From DASXRA01 sp036506155 (GTDB lineage: Bacteria; Actinomycetota; Actinomycetes; Mycobacteriales; Jatrophihabitantaceae): a stretch of 12,700 nt of DNA. Shown here piece after piece: positions 6,590 through 12,700 of this stretch. The stretch is taken from assembly GCA_036506155.1 (NCBI GenBank), contig DASXSF010000104.1:1-12700 (forward strand). The letters run 5' to 3'. A program made the translations under genes and the position numbers. The notes under the pieces were generated by a model. The model worked only from the letters and a program-made list of their open reading frames with translations, searched no databases and was not told where the DNA came from. Numbering within the stretch: position 1 is the stretch's first letter; every line of letters starts with the position of its first letter.

Positions 6590-6612
6590 TTGATGCGAAT
6601 ATCTTGCAACAA
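6590..6612. promoter_or_regulatory. Probable ArsR/SmtB-type operator between CDF and regulator genes
   Basis: TTGATGCGA (6590-6598) and TTGCAACAA (6604-6612) are imperfect inverted arms, 7 of 9 pairs matching, around ATATC. AT-rich dyads of this size are typical for the family. It lies 7 nt before the regulator's -10 and upstream of a leftward TACCTT -10-like box (complement of 6573-6578), so one bound dimer could silence both genes. Inference from position and symmetry only. Confidence 0.5.
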
Positions 6613-6618
6613 CTCGGG

Positions 6619-6624
6619 TACAGT
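6619..6624 (+). promoter_or_regulatory. -10 box for a leaderless arsR-type transcript
   Basis: TACAGT fits the actinobacterial TANNNT -10 pattern and ends 7 nt before the GTG at 6632. That places the predicted transcription start on or next to the start codon, with no room for a Shine-Dalgarno sequence. This spacing is the usual sign of a leaderless mRNA and supports GTG 6632 over earlier start codons. Confidence 0.5.
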
Positions 6625-6631
6625 TCGACCC

Positions 6632-7006
6632 GTGACGCCGCCTCGACCGCGCAGCCCACGCGCCCGGAAGCCTGTGTCGGCAGAACATCCGGCCGACCTC
6701 ACCGCCGAACAGGTCGGCGCGGCGGTTATGTCGTTCGCGCTGCTCGCCGACCCGACACGCGTCCGCATGTTGTGGGCGCTGCGCGACGCCGAACTCGACG
6801 TCACTAGCCTCGCCGCCCTCGCCGACTGCCGCCCGACGGTCGCCAGCCAGCACCTGTCCAAGCTGCGCTTCGCTGGCCTGGTCGAGGGCCAACGGCACGG
6901 ACAGCGGGTCGTGTATCGGCTGCGCGGTAGCCATGTCCGCGCGCTGCTGGCCGAAGCTCTCTTCCACGCCGACCACCAGATCAGCTGCGCGCCCATCCAC
7001 GACTAG
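6632..7006 (+). CDS. ArsR/SmtB-family metal-sensing repressor
   Basis: A 124-residue winged-helix dimeric repressor. The N-terminal 20 residues are basic and disordered. The core is VMSFALLADPTRVRMLWAL (32-50), the recognition helix is in CRPTVASQHLSKLRFAGLVE (66-85) and the wing is GQRHGQRVVYRL (86-97). The first helix-turn-helix helix has LADC rather than the ELCVCDL cysteine box, so an arsenic/cadmium alpha3 site is absent. The C-terminal helix SHVRALLAEALFHADH keeps His101, His112 and His115 of the alpha5 zinc/nickel/cobalt site found in CzrA, SmtB and NmtR. The usual Asp two residues before the first His is Gly here. A C-terminal ISCAPIHD adds Cys119 and His123 as possible extra ligands. 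It probably represses itself and the divergent CDF gene. The longer frame from 6590 is rejected because it would include the operator. Confidence 0.88.
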   Translation: MTPPRPRSPRARKPVSAEHPADLTAEQVGAAVMSFALLADPTRVRMLWALRDAELDVTSLAALADCRPTVASQHLSKLRFAGLVEGQRHGQRVVYRLRGSHVRALLAEALFHADHQISCAPIHD

Positions 7007-7157
7007 CCACCGAGTCCGGAGCCACCCGCGACTGCGGCCGGCCAACCAGAGGCTTCCATGCCGTGGCAACGCCGCGCGCAGATCGCCCATGAGCCGCAGC
7101 GTTTTGCACCGATTCGGCACGGGTGGCCATTGCCGCGCGTACCGCATCGCTGGGCGG

Positions 7158-7540
7158 TCAGTCCTCGATGCTGCCAAGACGCTCGACCATGGCGTGCCAT
7201 GCCAACGTCACTCGGACCGGCGCGTCAGCGGCAAGGCCGACCGGACGCATCTCCAGCCTGACCGTGTCCCCTGCGACAACCAAGATCCGCTCCACCCGAT
7301 GCGCCTGCGGGTTCTCGGGGTCCGGCCAACATCGCCAAGACCCTAGACGCTGCCCCGCGCGATAACGATCCGTCTGTTCGAGTAACGCACGCACGATGAG
7401 CGAGTCCAGCGTGTACCGGATCGACGGGTCGGGCGCGAACTTGCGCCCAGAACCGCATCAGGTGGCATCCGGAAATCCGCGATCCGCGCGCGGGCCTGCG
7501 ATGCCAGCGCGCCCGCGTCGGCTGGGCCGACCGGGGTTAT
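7158..7540 (-). pseudogene. Unrecognised protein behind the copper ATPase, frame broken
   Basis: I do not recognise the family. The frame ending at 7158 carries a coherent soluble sequence (DPSIRYTLDSLIVRALLEQT, then GSWRCWPDPENPQAHRVERI, then VVAGDTVRLEMRPVG). It is open upstream only to a stop near 7460 and has no ATG; GTG 7394 would give a 78-residue truncation. The frame before it, shifted by one base near 7440, reads ALASQARARIADFRMPPDAV and starts right at the ATPase stop. Joining the two at about 7436-7442 (one base lost) gives some 127 residues. The join begins at ATA (7540-7538) overlapping the ATPase TAA, with GGAGG 6 nt upstream, where an ATG would be expected. Either a small gene coupled to the ATPase with two sequence defects, or a remnant. 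Confidence 0.4.
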
Positions 7541-10220
7541 GGATTGCCTCCGGCAGCCCGCGCAGAGCCTCGGTCCAGTTGTTGGTCGAAGGTCGCCGCG
7601 CAGTGTGTGGAGCAGAAGTACACGGTGCCGGCGGCGGTGTCGCGGTGGGCTGCGGCGCTGGCCGGATCTACCTGCATGCCGCACACCGGATGTGTGGCTG
7701 CCTGGACCGGTGGCTGGTCGGTGGCGACTTCGACGATCAGGCGTGTGGTGGTCGGAGCCCCGACCGCAGGCAGCGCGCTGGGGCGATAGCGGCGTAGCCG
7801 GTTCGCGTTGCCCACCACGGACAGGGACGATAGGGCCATGGCGGCGGCGGCGATCATCGGGGAGAGCCGCAGGCCCAGCCAGGGGTAGAGGACGCCGGCG
7901 GCGATGGGGATGCCAATGCCGTTGTAGGCGAGGGCCAAGAACAGGTTCTGGCGGATGTTGCGCATGGTGGCGCGGGAGAGCTCGATGGCGGTGACGACGC
8001 CGGCGAGCGAACCGGAGATGAGGGTGACGTCGGCGGCCTCGATGGCCACGTCGGTGCCGGTGCCGATGGCCAAACCGACGTCGGCGGCGGCGAGTGCGGG
8101 GGCGTCGTTGATGCCGTCGCCGACCATCCCGACACGGCGCCCTTCACGTTGCAGCCGGCGGATCTCGTCGGCCTTGTGGTCGGGCAGCACCTCGGCCAGC
8201 ACCCGGCGGATGCCGACCTGGGCGGCGATCGCGCCGGCGGTGCGGGCGTTGTCGCCGGTGAGCTTGACGACGTCCACACCGAGGCGGTGGCCGCGATGGC
8301 GGCGGCCGAGTCGTCCTTGACGGTGTCGGCGACCGCGACGACGCCGGCGGGTCGTCCGTCGATGGCGGCCAGAATTGGGGTCTTGCCGTCGGCGGCCAAC
8401 TCGGCGGCCGTTGGTTCCACCGCGACGGTGTCGATGCCGGCGTCGGTGAGCAGGCGGGTAGTGCCGACCAGAACGGCGTGCCCGGCGACGGTGGCCTGCA
8501 CGCCCTTGCCGGTGATCGAGTCGAACCCGCTCGCCGTGGGCAGGGCCAGGTCGCGGGCGCCTGCCACGATCGCGGTGGCGAGGGGGTGCTCGCTGTCGGC
8601 CTCGGCGGCGGCGACCAGTCGCAGCAGCTCGGTCGAGTCCCAGCCGCCGACGGGGTGGATGTCGGTGAGGGCGGGTTTGCCGGCGGTGACGGTGCCGGTC
8701 TTGTCCAGCACGACGGTGTCGAGCTTGTGCGCGGTCTCCAGCGCTTCGGCGGAGCGGATCAGGATGCCGGACCGGGCGCCCTTGCCGGTGCCGACCATGA
8801 TCGACAGCGGGGTAGCCAGGCCGAGCGCGCACGGGCAGGCGATGATCAGCACCGCGACGGCGGAGACCAACGCCAGGGTGAACGCGGGTGACGGCCCGGC
8901 GATGAACCAGACCGCGAAGCTGACCAGCGCGACCGCGATCACGGCCGGCACGAAGAACCCGGACACCGCGTCGGCCAACCGTTGGATCGGGGCCTTGGAG
9001 GCCTGGGCCTGCTGCACCAGGCGAACGACCTGGGCCAGCATGCTGTCGGCGCCGACCCGCTCGGCTCGGACCCGCAGCGAGCCGGTGCCGTTGATCGTGG
9101 CGCCAACCACGGTGTCGCCGGCGTGCTTGGTGACCGGGATCGGTTCGCCGGTGACCATCGACTCATCCACCGCCGAGCTGCCCGAGATCACCACCGAGTC
9201 GACCGGGATCTTCTCCCCGGGCCGGATGACGACCTCGTCGCCGACGACGACGTCCTCGATGGGGATCTCGGCCTCGGCGCCGTCGCGGATCACCCGGGCG
9301 GTGCGTGCCTGCAGGCCGAGCAGGGCCCGGATCGCCTCGCCGGTGCCGGCCTTGGCGCGGGCCTCGATCAGCCTTCCGAGCAGGATCAGGGTGATGATCA
9401 CCCCGACCGCCTCGAAGTAGACCTCGCGCACGTCGGAGGGCAGCAGCCCGGGCGCGATCGTGACGAGCAGGCTGTAGCCGAACGCGGCCGTGGTGCCCAA
9501 GGTAATCAGGCTGTTCATGTCCGCAGCGCGGTGTCGCAGCGCCAGCCAGCCGGTGCGGTGGATCGGCCAACCGGCGTAGAGCATCACTGGGGTGATCAGC
9601 GCGAGTTGCAGCCAACGGTTCAGCGACCACCCGGGCACCCAGCCGGCGTTGAACACGTCGTTTGCCATCACCGCGAACAGCACCGGCAGCGTCAACACGG
9701 CGCCGACGAGCACGCGGCGGGTCAGGTCGGCGATCTCTGCGCGCCGCTCCGCTGCCTGCCCGGCCTCGGCCGCCGACGCGTCGTCGATGCCCGACCCGTC
9801 GGCCGCGCGCGGCTCGGCCGGCTCCTCGATGGCGGGCTCGTGCTCGGACGGTTCGACAACCAGCGTTCCGTGGATCATGTTCATCCCGCATGCGAACCCG
9901 AACGAGCCCGCCTGGCCCGGCCGGAAGCGGACCGTCGTGCGCTCGTAGGCCGGCAACGCCGCCGACAGCTGCAGATCGGCGAACACGATCCGCGACGTGC
10001 AGTCCCCGGACTCCTGAGGATCGAAGGTCAACTCGACCGGCACGCCCTGCCGAACGCGGATCAGGTCCGGGCTGTAGCCGCCGCGCACAGTCACCTCGAC
10101 GCGCTGCACCCCGTCCTCCAGCCGCGCAGTACGCGCGCGCCGCGGACCGAAGGAGAACCAAGCCAGCCCGGCCAGCGCCACGACCGTAACCGCAAGGACA
10201 ACAACATCGGCGACGCTCAT
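7537..10220 (-). pseudogene. Cu+-type P1B ATPase with cupredoxin and YHS domains, frame broken once
   Basis: Pumps monovalent copper out of the cytoplasm with ATP. Residues numbered from ATG 10220: N-terminal helix (3-24); cupredoxin-like domain (about 38-125) ending FACGMNMIHGTLVV; membrane helices from about 170; TGEP (357-360) actuator loop; CPC (462-464) in the metal-binding helix; DKTGT (506-510) phosphorylation site; SEHP (543-546). After about 644 the frame shifts by one base at 8289-8291. The restored sequence gives LTGDN, GDGINDAP (701-708), YN (766-767) and MALSS (795-799), which with CPC mark the Cu+ subgroup. A YHS/TRASH-type Cys domain follows (about 843-884; Cys847, Cys870, Cys874). 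Restored length is about 894 residues. As read, the product stops without the GDGIND hinge and last two helices and would be inactive. GTG 10223 is an alternative start. A CsoR-type operator lies over the promoter. Confidence 0.85.
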
Positions 10221-10257
10221 CACGAAACATCTTCTCGTGTTCCAGTCTCGCGGAGAA

Positions 10258-10275
10258 CTATACCCCCTAGGGGTA
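10258..10275 (-). promoter_or_regulatory. CsoR-type copper operator over the ATPase promoter
   Basis: TACCCC (10261-10266) and GGGGTA (10270-10275) form a perfect dyad around CTA. This G/C-tract with TA ends is the form bound by CsoR-family copper repressors. On the leftward strand the dyad overlaps a good -10 box, TATAGT (complement of 10258-10263), about 38 nt before the ATPase start, so binding would block transcription. No csoR gene is in the window. Confidence 0.7.
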
Positions 10276-10335
10276 CCTGCATATCGAGGGCACGGTCAGA
10301 GTCGAAGGTCCCGAGGCTCACCCAGCGGCACGGCA

Positions 10336-10360
10336 ACCTATACCCATGCTCGGTATAGGT
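10336..10360. promoter_or_regulatory. Perfect 9-bp dyad with 7-nt spacer, operator-like
   Basis: ACCTATACC (10336-10344) and GGTATAGGT (10352-10360) are exact inverted arms around CATGCTC. Arms and 7-nt spacer have the geometry of MerR-family operators such as CueR sites, which share an ACCTnnCC/GGnnAGGT form. It lies between the divergent ATPase and SHOCT genes, so it could serve either. The bound protein is unknown. Confidence 0.5.
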
Positions 10361-10455
10361 GTGTCCTTCGCCCCTGGGCCGCTGGGCCCAAAGTCTCTGT
10401 CCCCAGGCAACCAGCCGGGGCGACGGTTGCACTGATGGAGCCGAACCGGTAACCA

Positions 10456-10470
10456 CACCGATGCTCGGTG
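10456..10470. promoter_or_regulatory. Palindrome upstream of the SHOCT gene
   Basis: CACCGA (10456-10461) and TCGGTG (10465-10470) are exact inverted arms around TGC. It shares ATGCTCGGT (10461-10469) with the larger dyad at 10346-10354, so both may be bound by one regulator. It ends 13 nt before GAGGAGG, the SHOCT ribosome site. Confidence 0.35.
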
Positions 10471-10498
10471 CGAGGATTCGGTCGAGGAGGCGATCACC

Positions 10499-10756
10499 GT
10501 GATGTACTACGGCGATCACATGAGCGGTTGGGGATGGGCGCTAGCGGGCGTCGGCATGGTCGCGTTCTGGGGGCTGGTGATCACCGGCATCGTGCTGCTC
10601 GTCCGGTCCGTCGGCCAGTCCAGGCAGCGGTCTGACCAGCCGCCACCCACGCGCACACCCGAGCAGGTGCTCGCCGACCGGTTCGCCCGTGGGGAGATCG
10701 ACGAAACCGAATACCAGAACCGGCTGGCCACACTCCGCGAACACGTGCGGTCCTGA
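10499..10756 (+). CDS. Small SHOCT-domain membrane protein
   Basis: An 85-residue protein with one membrane helix (about 11-37, MSGWGWALAGVGMVAFWGLV onward), a Pro/Arg/Gln linker and a C-terminal SHOCT motif (about 55-81, VLADRFARGEIDETEYQNRL), which is predicted to face the cytoplasm. SHOCT domains are short helical modules at protein termini, thought to help oligomerise proteins; no enzymatic activity is known. GAGGAGG (10484-10490) is 8 nt before GTG 10499 and 11 nt before the adjacent ATG 10502, so GTG is slightly favoured. Proteins of this type often sit next to copper ATPases in actinobacteria, and the shared regulatory gap suggests copper control (inference). Confidence 0.82.
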   Translation: MMYYGDHMSGWGWALAGVGMVAFWGLVITGIVLLVRSVGQSRQRSDQPPPTRTPEQVLADRFARGEIDETEYQNRLATLREHVRS

Positions 10757-10773
10757 ACTCTCACGCGAACACC

Positions 10774-11021
10774 GACCTGGTACGCGGTGAACATCAGCCC
10801 CTCGGGCGTGCCGGACGCGTCCTCAGCGGCCTGGCCGCGATCATCGCCGGAGTTGTCCTGCTCACGAGTGCCGAGTCGGTGCTGGCCACGACATGCTGAT
10901 CACCGGCGGCACCGGACACTGCCCGCTCTACCAGAAGCTCGGCCACCTGCCGAAATCTCGCGGGAGCTCCCGATTGGCCGCTGCGAACAGGGGTTCCCGC
11001 ACCGGCTCATCGTTGTCGTGA
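10774..11021 (+). pseudogene. DUF2892 (YgaP-like) membrane protein remnant
   Basis: The frame from about 10774 reads GRAGRVLSGLAAIIAGVVLL (one membrane helix) and stops at 10897-10899. The frame one base behind continues DMLITGGTGHCPLYQKLGHL and ends at 11021. The VTGxTGxCPLYxxLG signature is that of DUF2892/YgaP-like small membrane proteins, which normally have two helices. Here the second helix is almost missing between the two parts, besides the one-base shift near 10885-10890. No ATG, GTG or TTG precedes the first part in frame. Probably a true remnant (start missing, internal deletion) rather than a simple sequence error. Confidence 0.5.
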
Positions 11022-11037
11022 CGGCGAGGTGGTGTTC

Positions 11038-12006
11038 GTGAAAGCGATCGTTCAAGATACCTACGGCTCCCCCGACGTATTGGACCTCCGCGAGGTAGCG
11101 GAACCCTCGATCGGTGACCACGACGTTCTCGTCCGTGTCGTCGCCGCTGGCGTTGACCGCGGAGCCTGGCATTTCATGACCGGCCAGCCGTACCTGATGC
11201 GCCTTCTCGGCTTCGGACTCCGCGCGCCCAAGGTTCCTGTTCCTGGCACGAATCTCGCTGGCCGAGTCGAAGCCATCGGCTCGGCGGTGACGCGCTTCCG
11301 CGTTGGTGACGAGGTTTACGGCGCATGCCGCGGAGCATGGGCCGAGCTTGCGTGCGCCCGCGACGAGAAACTGGCGTCGAAACCCGCCAATCTCACATTC
11401 GAGCAGGCCGCGGTGGTGCCATACGCTGGCTTCGCCGCTTGGCAGGCCGTCCACGATTACGGCCACGTAGCGCCGGGTCAGCGTGTCCTCGTGGTTGGCG
11501 CCACTGGCGCCGTCGGCGGGTGCGCGGCGCAACTAGCCAAGGCGGCCCGTGCCGAGGTGACCGGCGTGTGCAGTGGCCGCACTGCTGATCTCGCTCCGGT
11601 GTTCGGCCTTGACCACGTGATCGACTACACCAAGCACGACTTCGCCGACGGCAAGCGTCGTTACGACCTCGTCATCGACGTTTTCGGCCGCACATCGGTG
11701 CGCCGGCTACGTCGCGCGCTGACGTCGGCTGGCCGTCTCGTCATCGTAGGCGGCGAAGGCGATCGGTGGATCGGAGGTATCCAGCGGCAGCTATGGGCGT
11801 CGATGCTCTCACCGTTCGTCCGACAGAAGCTCGGCGCGTTCGTCGTAAAGGAACACGCGCGGATACTCCTCGAACTGAATCCCCTTATCGAGGAACACAA
11901 GGTCACACCGCTGCTCGACCGAACATTCTCGCTGGCCGAGGCCGCTGACGCCGTCCGCTACATGGAAGAGGAACAGGCTCGCGGACGGATCGCACTGACC
12001 GTCTGA
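11038..12006 (+). CDS. Zinc-independent MDR NAD(P)-dependent oxidoreductase
   Basis: A 322-residue cytoplasmic medium-chain dehydrogenase/reductase of the quinone-oxidoreductase-like branch. It has an N-terminal GroES-like domain (1-125, opening MKAIVQDTYGSPDVL), a PGTNLAGRVEAIG stretch (69-81), a Rossmann domain with VGATGAVG (153-160) and a DYTKHDF motif (196-202), then a C-terminal lid with the usual EAADAVRYMEEEQARGRIAL ending. The catalytic and structural zinc ligands of alcohol dehydrogenases are absent, so a reductase of quinones or enones with NADPH is likelier. GTG 11038 is preferred over GTG 11029/11032 because GGCGAGG (11023-11029) is 8 nt upstream and family members start with MKAI. 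No metal link is evident. Codon usage looks somewhat less G/C-biased than the metal genes (by eye). Confidence 0.88.
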   Translation: MKAIVQDTYGSPDVLDLREVAEPSIGDHDVLVRVVAAGVDRGAWHFMTGQPYLMRLLGFGLRAPKVPVPGTNLAGRVEAIGSAVTRFRVGDEVYGACRGAWAELACARDEKLASKPANLTFEQAAVVPYAGFAAWQAVHDYGHVAPGQRVLVVGATGAVGGCAAQLAKAARAEVTGVCSGRTADLAPVFGLDHVIDYTKHDFADGKRRYDLVIDVFGRTSVRRLRRALTSAGRLVIVGGEGDRWIGGIQRQLWASMLSPFVRQKLGAFVVKEHARILLELNPLIEEHKVTPLLDRTFSLAEAADAVRYMEEEQARGRIALTV

Positions 12007-12097
12007 CTGCGCGATCACGAAGACGCCGAAACGCCCGGACACGCCGCGGACATGGGTCTGCAGGCGATTCTCGCTGGTCAGGCCGGATGCGGGTTCA

Positions 12098-12103
12098 TAC
12101 GCT
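12098..12103 (+). promoter_or_regulatory. -10 box for a leaderless GNAT transcript
   Basis: TACGCT fits TANNNT and ends 6 nt before the GTG at 12110, leaving no ribosome site. This supports GTG 12110 as start codon. The -35 is not recognisable. Confidence 0.4.
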
Positions 12104-12109
12104 CGACTC

Positions 12110-12506
12110 GTGGTCATCCGAGAGCAAGTTCCGCAGGACGCGGCTGCTGTGCGGCGGTTGCTGACCAGCGCTTTCGGCGATGCAGGGCAGGTCGCCGACC
12201 TTGCCGAGGCTCTCGCGACACGAGTGGACCGGCCAAGCGCCGCACTAGTCGCCGAAGCCGAGGGACGGTCGTGGGGCATGTGCGGCTGTTCGCTGGCTGG
12301 ATCGACGCTGACCCACGCCTCGTCGAGGTCCTCGTCCTCAGCCCCTGGGCGTTGAGCCAGCCCATCAACGCCGCGGCATTGGCCGGGCGCTGTGCAACGC
12401 GGCGCTAGAACACGCACGCAGCCTCGAGGTCCCGGCCGTCTTTCTCGAGGGCGACCCCGGCTACTACGCGCGCCTTGGCTGGCAGCGCGCAAGCGCACAC
12501 GGCTTG
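12110..12506 (+). pseudogene. GNAT N-acetyltransferase, two frame breaks and a lost C-terminus
   Basis: Transfers an acetyl group from acetyl-CoA to an unknown acceptor. The first part (VIREQVPQDAAAVRRLLTSA and VAEAEG) is in frame 2. The middle (TVVGHVRLFAGWID, VEVLVLSP) is in frame 1. The acetyl-CoA site (LGVEPAHQRRGIGRALCNAA, with Q/RxxGxG/A) and GDPGYYARLGWQRASAHGL are in frame 3. Both breaks are one missing base in a run (G 12262-12264; C 12342-12345). Restored, it is a normal family core up to ASAHGL, but the last 35-45 residues usual for this subfamily are replaced by sigma-factor sequence without a stop. The gene thus has two correctable breaks plus a real or assembly-made fusion. Confidence 0.7.
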
Positions 12507-12700
12507 GACGTCGTGCAGACGGCGCTGCTGCAGGTAGCCCGCAAGTGGCGACGAATCCGCGGCGAGCCCACACCGTATGCCCGTCGGGCAGTGGTCAACC
12601 TCGCCAAGAACCACTGGCGAGACCGCTTCCGACGCCCGCCCGAGAGCGGCGCGACCGCCGAGTTCGGCTATGCCCCGCCCGACGCAGAGGTGTTGCTGCA
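12507..12700 (+). pseudogene. ECF sigma factor fragment (SigE-family-like), fused in frame, partial
   Basis: Continues the third GNAT frame to the window edge with no stop. The sequence DVVQTALLQVARKWRRIRG, PTPYARRAVVNLAKNHWRDR and FRRPPE is region 2 of actinobacterial SigE-family ECF sigma factors, where AED(V/L)VQTAL, a W-rich basic stretch and Y(A/V)RR..VN follow one another. The first 25-30 residues of such a factor (including the AE before DVVQ) are absent. So the sigma piece lacks its start and is joined to the GNAT core at about 12504-12507. Sigma factors of this group direct RNA polymerase to stress genes; a fragment without its start would not work unless the fusion is made and functional. 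The remainder lies beyond the window. Confidence 0.65.

Noticed and set aside
8283..8294. Programmed ribosomal frameshift in the ATPase
   Set aside because: No slippery heptamer is present, and the window shows several unrelated breaks of the same kind, so an error or mutation is simpler.
8149..9420. Rightward 423-codon frame opposite the copper ATPase
   Set aside because: Ser/Thr/Ala-rich antisense shadow; all P-type ATPase motifs are on the other strand.
10375..10390. TGGGCC/GGCCCA hairpin as a terminator
   Set aside because: It lies between two divergent gene starts where no terminator is needed, and has no T run on either side.
1..12700. CRISPR arrays, tRNA or rRNA genes, insertion sequences
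   Set aside because: No regularly spaced repeats, no cloverleaf-like or rRNA-like sequence and no transposase fragments were found by reading both strands.

Overview
The window looks like part of a metal-resistance region from a high-GC actinomycete (a mycobacterium, nocardia or pseudonocardia relative is my inference). The reasons are very high GC, strong third-position G/C, many GTG starts, ATGA/GTGA gene overlaps, leaderless TANNNT promoters, a CsoR-type copper operator and a SigE-family-like sigma fragment.

Layout. (1) 1-1321: an unrecognised gene (341-1024) broken by three single-base losses, then non-coding DNA with a long-spaced inverted repeat. (2) 1322-5445: a divergent ChrB-type locus. 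Leftward are a 43-residue one-helix membrane protein, an MFS exporter, an ABM-fold protein, a stand-alone ChrB C-terminal domain, a DUF2148 four-cysteine ferredoxin-like protein and a possible 37-residue ORF. All are coupled by 3-nt gaps or 4-nt overlaps. Rightward are ChrB-N and a second ChrB-C as two overlapping genes. A GCAACC/GGTTGC operator-like palindrome sits in the rightward promoter. No ChrA transporter is present. (3) 5466-7006: a CDF divalent-metal exporter divergent from its likely ArsR/SmtB regulator, sharing one operator. (4) 7158-10756: a Cu+-type P1B ATPase with an N-terminal cupredoxin domain and a C-terminal YHS domain (broken by one base), a partial unknown gene behind it, a CsoR-type operator over its promoter, two further palindromes, and a small SHOCT membrane protein. 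(5) 10774-12006: a DUF2892-like remnant and an intact zinc-independent MDR oxidoreductase. (6) 12110-12700: a GNAT acetyltransferase with two single-base losses that runs in frame into an ECF sigma-factor fragment reaching the window edge.

How it works together (inference): three export modules, for oxyanion/chromate-type stress, Zn/Ni/Co-type cations and copper, lie side by side, each with its own regulatory DNA. The ChrB locus is the least conventional. Two ChrB-C domains, an MFS carrier, an ABM protein and an Fe-S-type protein suggest a sensing, redox and export system rather than the usual ChrA pump.

Caution: seven or eight reading-frame breaks all have the same sign, and most lie at short G or C runs. 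Several pseudogenes here may therefore be intact genes carrying sequence errors.
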